Shown here: piece after piece, positions 45,102 to 53,820 of the stretch | Position numbering within the stretch: position 1 is the stretch's first letter | Layout: each line of letters starts with the position of its first letter | Assembly (NCBI RefSeq): GCF_014197535.1 | Contig: NZ_JACIFV010000019.1 | Coordinates: 1 to 64,000 of the forward strand | Length of the DNA stretch: 64,000 nucleotides | Source of the DNA: Rhizobium aethiopicum | GTDB lineage: Bacteria > Pseudomonadota > Alphaproteobacteria > Rhizobiales > Rhizobiaceae | Reading direction: 5' to 3' | Notes under the pieces: generated by a model | Database searches by the model: none | Told to the model about the DNA's origin: nothing | The model's input: the letters and a program-made list of their open reading frames with translations, nothing else | Made by a program: the position numbers and the translations under genes

Positions 45102-46054
45102 CGACCCTCACGCTGCTTTACGCCGCCGTTTTCACCGCGGCCCTTGTCGCTGTCGAAGCGATCATGCGCGGCTACTTCAAGACATCCGAACGCCACCGCG
45201 CAGTGAACCATCGGCTGAGCTTGCTCGAGGTCAGCGATGATCATCGTAAAACCTACGGCGACATGCTCAAGGAGCGCGGTGTCGCCGGCAGTTGGCGGCA
45301 AACCCCCATAATGCAGCGACTGCTGCGGTTCTATGCCCAGTCGGGAATCAAGTTCGATGCCAGGCGGTTTGCTCTCTTCGCGATCGCCGGCGCACTTGTG
45401 ACGTGGCTGGTCGTCCAGTTCCTGGTGCCCAGCACTCTGTTTAGAATACCCGTCTTTCTCCTGATCTGCCTCCTCGTCCCCGCGCTCGTCGTTTGGCGCG
45501 CCCGCGCGCGCCGCATGAAGAAATTCGAACTGAAGCTTCCTGAAGCGCTCGATGTCGCCAATCGCAGCCTGGCCGCCGGCCACCCGCTGCCCGCGGCGAT
45601 TGCTTTGGTGGCACGCGAGATGCCTGATCCGATCGGCACCGAGTTCGGCCTCCTCTCGGATGAACTCACCTATGGCGTGACGCTGGACGATGCCCTTGTC
45701 AACCTAGCCGACCGGGTCGGCGTCGAGGACCTGAATCTCCTTGCAATATCGTTGAGCGTACAGGCCGGAACCGGCGGCAATCTCGTGGAGATCTTGCAGA
45801 ACCTTTCGAAAACGCTGCGAGACCGGTCGATGCTGAAGGCAAAGGTCAGGGCGATTTCGTCGGAAGGACGCATCACGGCGATCTTCATGTCGGTCTATCC
45901 GTTTTTGCTCTACGCCATGATCAAGGCGTTGTCCCCGACCTACTTCGATCCCGTCTGGGAGAGCGGCCACGGAACCGCCGTGGTGAGCGTGCTGCTTGCC
46001 GTCATGGCGATCGGCAATGTCATTCTCTACAAGATGGTCAACTTCGAGTACTGA
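45098..46054 (+). CDS. tadB: Pilus assembly inner-membrane protein TadB
   Basis: A platform protein of 318 residues in the GspF/T2SF family. The F-domain ALDVANRSLAAGHPLPAAIALVAREMPDPIGTEFGLLSDELTYG lies in the middle. Membrane helices sit at the N-terminus, around residues 95-135, and at the C-terminus. It forms the inner-membrane base with TadC and contacts CpaF. It is translationally coupled to cpaF. Confidence 0.94.
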   Translation: MTTLTLLYAAVFTAALVAVEAIMRGYFKTSERHRAVNHRLSLLEVSDDHRKTYGDMLKERGVAGSWRQTPIMQRLLRFYAQSGIKFDARRFALFAIAGALVTWLVVQFLVPSTLFRIPVFLLICLLVPALVVWRARARRMKKFELKLPEALDVANRSLAAGHPLPAAIALVAREMPDPIGTEFGLLSDELTYGVTLDDALVNLADRVGVEDLNLLAISLSVQAGTGGNLVEILQNLSKTLRDRSMLKAKVRAISSEGRITAIFMSVYPFLLYAMIKALSPTYFDPVWESGHGTAVVSVLLAVMAIGNVILYKMVNFEY

Positions 46055-46061
46055 GGCGGTC

Positions 46062-47006
46062 ATGTCGAGTGAGTATGGAATCTACCTCATCGTCTTCTTT
46101 GCCGTGCTGATCTTTTCGGCGGCAGCCTCGGAACTGTTTTTTCGACAGCGCGAGGTCTCGGTTCGAATGTCGAAGAGCTCGGCGGCGGTGGGCGACGAGT
46201 TCCACCTCGGCGATACGACCATTGCCGATCTCGGCGAGGCGGAAAACCGCCTGATCCGTCGCTATTTCGAAATTACACGACGTGACACGAATGCGAACTC
46301 CACCCAGAACCGGCTGATCAGGGCTGGCTATTTCGCTGCAGGCGCCGTGACCACCTTCCAGGTGCTTCGCGCGGTGATCTGTATCAGCGCGCTGGTCGCG
46401 GCGGTCTGGGCCCTGAACCGGGTCGCGCCGAACATGTCGCAGATGGCGACGCTGATCATTGCCATGTTTGCTGCGGGTACGACCTTTATTCTGGTCAACA
46501 TCTATATCGATCGGCGTGGCGCCGCCAAGGAGAGGGAGTACCGCCGACTCTTTCCCGATTTCATGGATATGCTGATCGTCTGCCTCGATGCGGGGATGAG
46601 CATCGAGGCTGCGGCGAACCGGGTTGCCCGTGAATTCGTCGACAAGCAGCAGGACTTCGGCCTGCATCTCTCGATCATGATGCTGGAAGTGCGGGGCGGC
46701 CGGCGATTGCGCGAGGCGCTCGCTAACCTTGCCACCCGCCTCAGGATTGACGAGGCCCGGGCCCTTTCCGTTCTGTTCCGCCAATCGGAGGAGCTCGGGA
46801 CGAGCGTCACGCAGACGCTGCGGGTCTACAGCAAGGAAATGCGCGATCTGCGTATTGTGCGCGCGGAGGAAAAGGCAAACGCCCTGCCCGTCAAGATGCT
46901 GCTGCCGCTCGGCGCCTTCCTTTTTCCGGTGAGCCTCATCATCGTTCTCGTCCCCATCGTTATCCGCGTCGTCATGCTTCTCGTCCAGATGAAACCCGGC
47001 GGTTGA
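46062..47006 (+). CDS. tadC: Pilus assembly inner-membrane protein TadC
   Basis: A second GspF-like platform protein, 314 residues. The F-domain reads FPDFMDMLIVCLDAGMSIEAAANRVAREF, followed by LREALANLATRLRIDEARALSVLFRQSEELGTSVTQTLRVYSKEMR. Membrane helices lie at residues 5-25, near 105-145 and at the C-terminus. The start at 46062 lies 7 nt after tadB. The frame reading further upstream is only overlap with tadB. Confidence 0.94.
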   Translation: MSSEYGIYLIVFFAVLIFSAAASELFFRQREVSVRMSKSSAAVGDEFHLGDTTIADLGEAENRLIRRYFEITRRDTNANSTQNRLIRAGYFAAGAVTTFQVLRAVICISALVAAVWALNRVAPNMSQMATLIIAMFAAGTTFILVNIYIDRRGAAKEREYRRLFPDFMDMLIVCLDAGMSIEAAANRVAREFVDKQQDFGLHLSIMMLEVRGGRRLREALANLATRLRIDEARALSVLFRQSEELGTSVTQTLRVYSKEMRDLRIVRAEEKANALPVKMLLPLGAFLFPVSLIIVLVPIVIRVVMLLVQMKPGG

Positions 47007-47021
47007 GCCAAGCGAGGTCGT

Positions 47022-48326
47022 ATGCAGTATTCGCTCGAACAGGATCGTAACGGTGCCATCATTTCTCTCGATCCGCGCATGCCGATGGCACCGGCAAGCA
47101 TAGAACAAGCGGGATTGGATCAATCGTTCCTGCTTCGGCTGGCCGCAAAATGCGCGGCCGAGCAGGATACGACCACGGCCTCTCATCTCGCTGAGCGCAT
47201 GAAATTGCCGAAAGTGATCGTCAATATCCTGATCAAGGAACTGGTGAAACTCGCCTATCTCGAGGCTCGCGGCCTGGCGGGTGAGGATGTGAGATCCGAT
47301 GTCCGATATGCGCTGTCAATGAAGGGGTTCGAATATGCCCATGCGGCGTCGCGTCAAAGCCAATATGTCGGACCGGCGCCGGTGTCGCTCGATGCGTTCT
47401 GCCGGCAAATAGGTTTGCAGTCCATCCATCAAGAGCGCGTAACTCCGGAGCGGCTGACCGACAGCCTTGACGGATTGGTGCTCTCGCACACCCTGGTCGA
47501 AAAGCTCGGTCCGGCCCTCAATTCCGGTCGCTCCATCCTGCTTTACGGACCGCCCGGCAATGGAAAGACGAGCATCGCCGAGCGGACGTCGCAACTGTTT
47601 CGCCAAACGATCTGGGTGCCCTATGCCATCGAGGTCGGCGGCCATGTCATCAGTTTCTATGACGAGGCAGTGCATCACCCTGTATCGGAGGCTGAGACGG
47701 ACTCCCATCCGAAAGCGGATCAACGATGGATCGAATGCCACCGTCCGGTGATCAAGACGGGCGGGGAATTGACCCTCGATCAGCTTGATCTCACCTTCAA
47801 CGCCGGGCCAAATGTCTATGAAGCGCCCATACACTTGAAGGCTTCCGGCGGCGTCTTCATCATCGACGACTTCGGGCGTCAGCAAGTGGCGCCGCAGGCG
47901 CTCATCAATCGCTGGATTGTGCCGCTCGAGCGCGGATATGACTTCCTGACGCTGCACACCGGCAAGAAGTTCAAGGTTCCCTTTGACGAGCTGGTCGTGT
48001 TTTCGACGAATATCGCACCGAAGGACCTCTCCGACGAGGCGGGCTTGCGGCGCCTCAAATACAAGATTTATGTCAACACGCCGTCGCGAGACGAATATAT
48101 CAGGATTTTCAAATCCTATGCCAGCGGCGCCGGAGTGGTTGTCTGTGATCCAGACCTGAACCTGTTCTACGATCGCAAATACAATGGCGATGTGCTAGCG
48201 TCGTGTTATCATCCGAAATATCTTCTCGACTTCGTCGGTTCTTACTGCGAGTTCAACGGCATATCTGGAATCGCGTCGCTCGAGATGCTCGATCGGGCGT
48301 GGGAAGGGGTATTTACGTCGGAATGA
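47022..48326 (+). CDS. AAA+ ATPase in the Tad operon, winged-helix-like N-terminal region
   Basis: A cytoplasmic ATPase of 434 residues. Residues 35-105 resemble a winged helix (HLAERMKLPKVIVNILIKELVKLAYLEARG… then YALSMKGFEYA). The AAA+ domain has Walker A GPPGNGKT at 176-183, Walker B FIIDDF at 279-284, a sensor-like VVFSTNIAP and an arginine pair in GLRRLKYKIYV. It starts 15 nt after tadC. It is not one of the standard Tad proteins. A role as a remodeller or regulator of pilus assembly is inference from position. Confidence 0.8.
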   Translation: MQYSLEQDRNGAIISLDPRMPMAPASIEQAGLDQSFLLRLAAKCAAEQDTTTASHLAERMKLPKVIVNILIKELVKLAYLEARGLAGEDVRSDVRYALSMKGFEYAHAASRQSQYVGPAPVSLDAFCRQIGLQSIHQERVTPERLTDSLDGLVLSHTLVEKLGPALNSGRSILLYGPPGNGKTSIAERTSQLFRQTIWVPYAIEVGGHVISFYDEAVHHPVSEAETDSHPKADQRWIECHRPVIKTGGELTLDQLDLTFNAGPNVYEAPIHLKASGGVFIIDDFGRQQVAPQALINRWIVPLERGYDFLTLHTGKKFKVPFDELVVFSTNIAPKDLSDEAGLRRLKYKIYVNTPSRDEYIRIFKSYASGAGVVVCDPDLNLFYDRKYNGDVLASCYHPKYLLDFVGSYCEFNGISGIASLEMLDRAWEGVFTSE

Positions 48327-48407
48327 TTGCGAGGCTTGGCGCTGATTACCGCCTGTTCCTGGACATAGTGTCCAACACAGATTTCATGGCTTACGGGGAG
48401 TAAAACA

Positions 48408-48977
48408 ATGACCGGCATCCCGAATATCGACGTCGAAGCCGACCGCGCAAAACCAAGCGACATGCGAACACCAGAGCCGAGAGGCTCAAGAAACCCGCTG
48501 CTCGTCGGTTTGATCCTCATGCTCCTGCCTGTGAATGCCGGCGTTCTCATCTATACGGCCAAGAACTCGGCCGATGTTCGCGAGAGCCGCGAGACTATCG
48601 CCGCGCTCAAAAGGTCCATCGATGGCCTGAGAGGACAAATGGAAAAGCAGTCGGGCAACATTGCCGATAATGCCAAGGCCGACGAAGTCGCACTGATTCG
48701 GCAGGAGATGGATAACCTGCAAAAGTCCATCCTGTCGATGAACGAAGGGGTGCGCAACGACATGAGCGGTGCACGCATGGGTTCAGCTTTGGTCCTGAGC
48801 GCGCCCGGCAAGGAGCCAGCGCAGTTTTTCGCACCCCGCACTGTGCCTGCGGAAGCTCAAATGTTGGATAGCACTCTTGCGTCCATCGAAGCCGGCGGCA
48901 TTCCAGTCAATAACCTACCGCGTTACTCACGTACGCTCTCGCCGGAAGGCCAGCTCATCCTTCGGAAGGCACGGTAA
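48408..48977 (+). CDS. Single-pass membrane protein with coiled coil, Tad locus
   Basis: A protein of 189 residues. A polar N-terminus of about 29 residues precedes one membrane helix (PLLVGLILMLLPVNAGVLIYTA, about 30-51). A long coiled-coil stretch follows (SRETIAALKRSIDGLRGQMEKQSGNIADNAKADEVALIRQEMDNLQKSILSMNEGV), and then a probably unstructured periplasmic tail. A GGGGAG site precedes the ATG. No family is recognised. It lies 81 nt after the AAA+ gene and on the same strand, so it is probably the last gene of the pilus operon. Confidence 0.7.
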   Translation: MTGIPNIDVEADRAKPSDMRTPEPRGSRNPLLVGLILMLLPVNAGVLIYTAKNSADVRESRETIAALKRSIDGLRGQMEKQSGNIADNAKADEVALIRQEMDNLQKSILSMNEGVRNDMSGARMGSALVLSAPGKEPAQFFAPRTVPAEAQMLDSTLASIEAGGIPVNNLPRYSRTLSPEGQLILRKAR

Positions 48978-49085
48978 GCAGCGACTTCACCGAATTTTCA
49001 AAGCAATTGGCGGACGCCGCCAGGGGCGCCGTGCCACTGCTCAGGGCGCCCTCATTTCGCAGATTGCTGATCGTTGAAGGGCCGA

Positions 49086-49607
49086 TCACCGCTGAGCATA
49101 CTTCACGCTGTTCTTCATCAGTTCGAGATTACGGGCAGTGACTTCGTTTCCGGGGTCGAGCTCATAGGCTTTCAGGAAATACCGTCTGGCAGTCCGCAAG
49201 TCACCGCGTAACAGGTGAGAATAGCCGATATTATTGTAGTAAACCGGGGTGTTGCCGATCATCCGCGAGAGTTGCTGATAAGCGCGGTCAGAGGTATCGA
49301 AGCGGGCAACCATGTCGGCGGAGGCCGCCAAGCCTAGCCAGGCGGCCGGGTCTTCCGGAAAAACGTCAACCGCTCGCTTGTAGATGGCGTAGGATTTTCC
49401 GTAATTCTTTTCCTGAAACTGCAGTTTGCCGTTGGTTATCAGCTCGTCGTTCTTATAGAAGGCGACGGCCGAGTCATCCTGGAGGGTTTTTGCGCTGTCG
49501 CCGTAAGCAGCCAGACCATCAACGCCGGATGACTGGCAACCAGCCAATATCGCTCCGGTCGCTAACAAAAAGGCAATGCATTTAGTCCCAGCTCTGATCT
49601 GCAACAT
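49086..49607 (-). CDS. tadD: TadD-like TPR lipoprotein
   Basis: About 173 residues. A lipoprotein signal ends in the lipobox LAGC (FLLATGAILAGCQSSG). TPR repeats follow, visible in KNYGKSYAIYKRAVDVFPEDPAAWLGLAASADMVARFDTSDRAYQQ and TPVYYNNIGYSHLLRGDLRTARRYFLKAYELDPGNEVTARNLELM. It probably helps the secretin reach the outer membrane, as TadD/pilotin proteins do. A start 6 codons upstream (49625) is possible. It is encoded convergently to the pilus operon. Confidence 0.85.
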   Translation of the reverse strand: MLQIRAGTKCIAFLLATGAILAGCQSSGVDGLAAYGDSAKTLQDDSAVAFYKNDELITNGKLQFQEKNYGKSYAIYKRAVDVFPEDPAAWLGLAASADMVARFDTSDRAYQQLSRMIGNTPVYYNNIGYSHLLRGDLRTARRYFLKAYELDPGNEVTARNLELMKNSVKYAQR

Positions 49608-49866
49608 TGGCAATTTGGTCCCCATCAGACATTCTTACCTAAGACTCGGATGCGTTCGTCGGCATCATCGTGAAAAAAAGCTAACAACTCAAGAATTTAA
49701 GCAGATACTCACAAAAAAGGCGACAGAGGCGGCCTTCGCCGGCTTGCGCCGTGGGCGAGAAACCCCAACTATTCGGGGTAGGCATTCATGTGCCCGGTGA
49801 TTCTCAGAGTAGAAAATTAATCAACGTCGCCTACCCTGCTCGCCAGGTCAAAGGATGGAACGCCGC

Positions 49867-50370
49867 ATGCGGATCGCTATTTTCACGCTGATGCGACTTG
49901 GGCCATCGCTGGCCTATGCGATCGCATCGATCTTCCTTCTCAGCATGCCACTCTTGGACAGCCACCCTTCGAGTGCGTCCGTCTGGTGGTTGCACATGAC
50001 GATACTTCCGGTCATGCGCGAACCCATCTATCTGCTTTTGACGGTACCTGGCATCGGAATTTGGAGCGCCACGGTCCTGTTGATGCTTGCATCGGTTTTT
50101 GGGATTCGCGTGGCCCTGCAGCCGCAAAGGCACTACCGGTCGGGCTTCATCCATGCCCATATCGCGCTGATCGCGACCGGTCTGACTGTGGGGCGGGCAG
50201 CAGTGGCGCAAGCCGGCCTTGCCGACTTTGCGATCCCTCAGCTTCAGCCAAGCGACTGGTCGTTCCTGCCGCTATCCTACTCGCCGCTTGGGAATGTCCT
50301 TTTCATATCGGTGCTTTTGGCTTGCATTTGCTGCCATGTAACAATCATCAAGCGCACAATGTCGGCCTGA
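49867..50370 (+). CDS. Hypothetical multi-pass membrane protein
   Basis: A protein of 167 residues with about four hydrophobic segments: AIFTLMRLGPSLAYAIASIFLLS, YLLLTVPGIGIWSATVLLMLASVFG, HAHIALIATGLTVGRAAVAQAG and GNVLFISVLLACICCHVTII. The start at 49867 is spaced correctly from AAGGATGG. An ATG four codons upstream is the alternative. No family is recognised. It stands alone downstream of the Tad locus, and a link to pili is not supported. Confidence 0.6.
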   Translation: MRIAIFTLMRLGPSLAYAIASIFLLSMPLLDSHPSSASVWWLHMTILPVMREPIYLLLTVPGIGIWSATVLLMLASVFGIRVALQPQRHYRSGFIHAHIALIATGLTVGRAAVAQAGLADFAIPQLQPSDWSFLPLSYSPLGNVLFISVLLACICCHVTIIKRTMSA

Positions 50371-50409
50371 TAGAAAAACTTGGCGGCGCATATCCTTCAC
50401 CAACTCCGC

Positions 50410-50847
50410 TTAGTCCTTGGCGCTGAGGATCTCGATCGTCCGCTCGTCGAATTTTCCTTGATAAAAACGGTCGATCGCCCGGTGGAAGGGCGAGCCGTGA
50501 TCGCTGATCGCGGCAAACAAGGTCATCGATGAGCGCAGCTTGAGATCATCAGGCGAGCCGAGGATGTCATGAGCCGATCGGCCGTCGATCGATAAAATAG
50601 CCTCGACGCAGCGCAGCAGCCGGCTTGAGAGCGTGGGATCGGCGAGATAGGCGGCGGCTTCCCCGGCCGAACGTATGGCATATTTTTCCGCCATTGCAGA
50701 AGTGCCGAGACCAGCGATCTGCGGGAAGATGAACCACATCCAATGAGAGGTTTTCCGTCCGGCCTTCAGCTCGGAAAGCGCCTGCTCGTAGACGCCGTTT
50801 TGCGCATTGACGAAACGTTCGAGATTGTAATCGATCTTGCCGGCCAC
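50410..50847 (-). CDS. DUF1810 family protein
   Basis: A soluble protein of 145 residues. The family pattern is clear: YNLERFVNAQNGVYEQALSELKAGRKTSHWMWFIFPQIAGLGTSAMAEKYAI near the N-terminus and DDLKLRSSMTLFAA later. A GTG start at 50847 with AAGGGGAAAG upstream fits the family length better than an ATG 16 codons earlier. Relatives are known as calpastatin-like by name only. The function is unknown. Confidence 0.88.
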   Translation of the reverse strand: MAGKIDYNLERFVNAQNGVYEQALSELKAGRKTSHWMWFIFPQIAGLGTSAMAEKYAIRSAGEAAAYLADPTLSSRLLRCVEAILSIDGRSAHDILGSPDDLKLRSSMTLFAAISDHGSPFHRAIDRFYQGKFDERTIEILSAKD

Positions 50848-50955
50848 GGTTCTTTCCCCTTTTGCTGTCAACGCAGCCTGAGCCAGAAGTCCCATGCCCG
50901 GCGAAGAAACCTCTCCCCTGGGCGAACAATGTCGCCCGGGGTAGTCGGCTTTCTG

Positions 50956-51270
50956 TCAGCAGACCCGTTCAGCATAGGGACTGCTATCACGGCAATGGCC
51001 GTAAGGCTGATGGTGCGGCGTGTTATCGCCTGATGTGGCGGCAATGGCCGATGTCGTCACCGGATCCGTCTCGCTGGACGAATATGCGGCAAAACCAACA
51101 AAGCTCAAGACAACCAACGCTGCGACCACGACGATGCGCTCGAAACCGGAAAGCTTCTGAGCACTGACATGTTCCACATAGTCGCGCTCGCCTGGACCGG
51201 CAGTTTCGTCCTCTTTCACGTGGAGAGTCACCATGTCCTGACGACGGCTTAAATTTTCACAATCTGTCAT
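50956..51270 (-). CDS. Small single-pass membrane protein
   Basis: A protein of 104 residues. A polar N-terminal part of about 50 residues (MTDCENLSRRQDMVTLHVKEDETAGPGERDYVEHVSAQKLSGFE) precedes one membrane helix (RIVVVAALVVLSFVGFAAY). A short tail of the SSSETDPVTTSAIAAT type follows, ending in HHQPYGHCRDSSPYAERVC. An AGGAGT site precedes 51270. The function is unknown. A short perfect hairpin lies upstream at 51364-51384. Confidence 0.6.
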   Translation of the reverse strand: MTDCENLSRRQDMVTLHVKEDETAGPGERDYVEHVSAQKLSGFERIVVVAALVVLSFVGFAAYSSSETDPVTTSAIAATSGDNTPHHQPYGHCRDSSPYAERVC

Positions 51271-51505
51271 TTTTATTACTCCTGGAACACATTGCGAGCT
51301 GGTCGAAGAGTAAACTCTCACCCTCGTGCCGAACCGGCTCGCCATGCGTGCATGCATGTGTGTCTTCAATCGGGGCAATTGAAGGGGCGATATTCAAACT
51401 CAGTGTTCAAAAATTCGTACCAATAAATGCAAATGATCGTGAGGCTCTGGCCCACTCGGATGATCCGGGTTAGTCCTTGGCGGCATCTCTCATCAGGACC
51501 GTCCC

Positions 51506-52876
51506 ATGAGCAAATCCTTCGGTGCGATGTCTGTCGCCCAACTTTCCGTCCTCATCCAGGGCGGCGCCGCCGATCCGGTCGATGTGGCCGAGACGGTATT
51601 CGAATCCATCGCGGATTTTGCCGACAAGGCGGTATTCACCACACTGCTCGAAGGCCGGGCGATGGAGGAGGCGCGCGCCTCCTCCAAACGTTTGCGGGAA
51701 GGGCGCTCGCTCGGTTTGCTGGACGGCATTCCGATCGCCTGGAAGGATCTTTTCGACATCGAGGGCCTGCCAACGACGGCAGGGTCCGTCGTCCTGGCCG
51801 CCGACGCGCCCGCCATTCGCGATGCGGCGGTCGTCGGTCTCCTCAGTCAGGCTGGCATGGTCGCCATCGGCCGCACCAATATGAGCGAATTTGCCTTTTC
51901 CGGCCTTGGCATCAATCCGCATTACGGCACGCCGGTCAATCCGCGCGGTGCTGATCTCCCGCGCATCCCCGGCGGCTCCTCCTCCGGCGCCGGTGTTGCC
52001 GTCGCAGCCGGGCTGGTGCCGGTGGCGATGGGCACGGATACCGGCGGGTCGGTGCGCATTCCCGCCGCCTTCAACGGGATCGTCGGCTACAAGGCGACAT
52101 CCGGCCGTCATGCGATGGACGGCGTCTATCCGCTGGCAAAGAGCCTCGATTCGCTGGGACCGCTCTGCCGCAGCGTCAGGGATGCCGTCTGGATCGATGC
52201 GGCGATGCGCGGCCTGACCGCGCCCGATGTCGCCGAGCGGCCGCTGCTGGGGCTGGAATTGCTCGTGCCCGAAAATGTCGTTTTCGATTCGGCGGAACCG
52301 GGCGTCGTCGCTGCTTTCGAGATGGCTTTGGAACGTCTTCAAAGCGCCGGCGCCTCTGTTTCCCGCACCGTCGTTCCCGCCTTCAGCGAAATCTTCGATC
52401 TGATGACCAGGTATGGTCCACTGGTGACGGCGGAGGCTTTCGCCCTTCACCAGGAGCGATTGGCGGGACCGGACGCAGACAGTATGGACCATCGCGTCGT
52501 CATGCGCACCCGCTTGGGAAGCAGGACGACGGCGCCCGATTACATCGCGATGCTGCAGGCGCGCAGCCGCCTGATCGCCGATACCGACCTCCTCGTTGGC
52601 AATCGTCTGATCGCCTTTCCCACGGTCGCCCATGTCGCTCCGCCGATCGCGCCGCTGGAAGAGGATGACGAACTCTTCTTCGCTGCGAATAACAAGACGC
52701 TGCGCAATACCGCGCTCGGCAATTTCCTCGACTGGTGCGGCGTTTCCATCCCCTGCGGCACGGGCGCAGCAGGCATGCCGGTCGGTCTGCTGCTTTCGGC
52801 GACCGCAGGTCGCGACGAGGCGCTGCTGGGAGCAGCACTTGCGGCCGAGGCGGCGGTCCGCGGCGATTTCGTCTGA
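51506..52876 (+). CDS. Amidase-signature family hydrolase
   Basis: An amidase of 456 residues that hydrolyses an unidentified amide. The Ser-cisSer-Lys triad is visible as Lys80 (GIPIAWKDLF), the cis-Ser in PGGSSSGAGVAVAAG (about 158-160) and Ser182 in GTDTGGSVRIPAAFNG. GatA itself is unlikely because no gatC/gatB genes are near. It precedes a sugar-phosphate-isomerase-like gene by 65 nt on the same strand, which suggests a small catabolic unit. Confidence 0.88.
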   Translation: MSKSFGAMSVAQLSVLIQGGAADPVDVAETVFESIADFADKAVFTTLLEGRAMEEARASSKRLREGRSLGLLDGIPIAWKDLFDIEGLPTTAGSVVLAADAPAIRDAAVVGLLSQAGMVAIGRTNMSEFAFSGLGINPHYGTPVNPRGADLPRIPGGSSSGAGVAVAAGLVPVAMGTDTGGSVRIPAAFNGIVGYKATSGRHAMDGVYPLAKSLDSLGPLCRSVRDAVWIDAAMRGLTAPDVAERPLLGLELLVPENVVFDSAEPGVVAAFEMALERLQSAGASVSRTVVPAFSEIFDLMTRYGPLVTAEAFALHQERLAGPDADSMDHRVVMRTRLGSRTTAPDYIAMLQARSRLIADTDLLVGNRLIAFPTVAHVAPPIAPLEEDDELFFAANNKTLRNTALGNFLDWCGVSIPCGTGAAGMPVGLLLSATAGRDEALLGAALAAEAAVRGDFV

Positions 52877-52941
52877 AATTGGCAATTGACCGCCAGGTGT
52901 TTATTGCCATTGATGGACGAGGAAATCCTGGAGGAAAGCAC

Positions 52942-53802
52942 GTGCAAGTCTTGCAGAACGGACGCTTCGCGGTTTCGACCTGGTCGCTGCATCGGCTGCT
53001 CGGCGCCGTTTATGGCTATAGCCCCGACCCCGGCAAGAGCGCGGCGCCGAAAGAGCCCTACGGCCCCGGCGGTGCAGCACTGATCGACGTGCCGGCGGCG
53101 CTCGCTGCGCGCGATATCCACCGGCTGGAAGTCTGTTCCTTCCATCTGCCGAGCCTTGATGCCGCTTACCTAACTGAACTCAGCGAGGCGATGGCATCGT
53201 CGAACGTGCTGTTCCAGACGCTGCTCGTCGAAGACGGCGATCCAAGCCATCCCGAAACGGCCGAGCGCGATGTCAGATGGATGGCAGAGTGGATCGATAT
53301 CGCGGCGACACTCGGGGCGCAAAGGATGCGCGTCATCGCCGGCAAGCAGAAGCCGACGCCGGAAAACCTTGCCCGCGCCGCCGGTCATCTTAGCTGGCTG
53401 GCCGACAAGGCGGAAGGCAGTAATGTGCGTATCATCGTCGAAAACTGGTTCGATCTGCTGCCGTCGCCTGTCGAGATGAACTGGCTGCTGGACCGGCTGG
53501 ACGGCAAGGTCGGGCTCAACGGCGATCTCGGCAACTGGGCGGCGCCAGAAAAATATCGGGGCCTCGCCGATATCATGCGCCGGGCGGAAATCTGCCACGC
53601 CAAGGCGGACTATAACGCTGCGGGTCTCGATGCCGAGGATTACCGCAAGTGCCTGGAGATGTGCGAGCAGGCCGGCTACGACGGTCCCTTCACGCTGATT
53701 TACGACTCGCCGTTCTTCGCCGATGAATGGGACGGCATCCTGCTTCAAAAACAATTCATCGAGGGTTTCCTGCGCGAGGCGCCGGCGCGCAGGACGGCTT
53801 GA
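52942..53802 (+). CDS. Sugar phosphate isomerase/epimerase-like TIM-barrel protein
   Basis: A protein of 286 residues of the xylose isomerase-like TIM barrel (AP endonuclease 2) superfamily. The segments VSTWSLHRLLG, LEVCSFHLPSL, RMRVIAGKQKPTPENLARAAGHLSWLADKAEG, IIVENWFDLL and ICHAKADYNAAGLDAEDYRKCLE fit the barrel, with metal ligands Glu, Asp and His. A GTG start at 52942 is used because GGAGGAAAG lies just upstream, and longer readings overlap the amidase. The substrate is unknown. Confidence 0.82.
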   Translation: MQVLQNGRFAVSTWSLHRLLGAVYGYSPDPGKSAAPKEPYGPGGAALIDVPAALAARDIHRLEVCSFHLPSLDAAYLTELSEAMASSNVLFQTLLVEDGDPSHPETAERDVRWMAEWIDIAATLGAQRMRVIAGKQKPTPENLARAAGHLSWLADKAEGSNVRIIVENWFDLLPSPVEMNWLLDRLDGKVGLNGDLGNWAAPEKYRGLADIMRRAEICHAKADYNAAGLDAEDYRKCLEMCEQAGYDGPFTLIYDSPFFADEWDGILLQKQFIEGFLREAPARRTA

Positions 53803-53820
53803 ATCCCAAGGACTTCGCGC

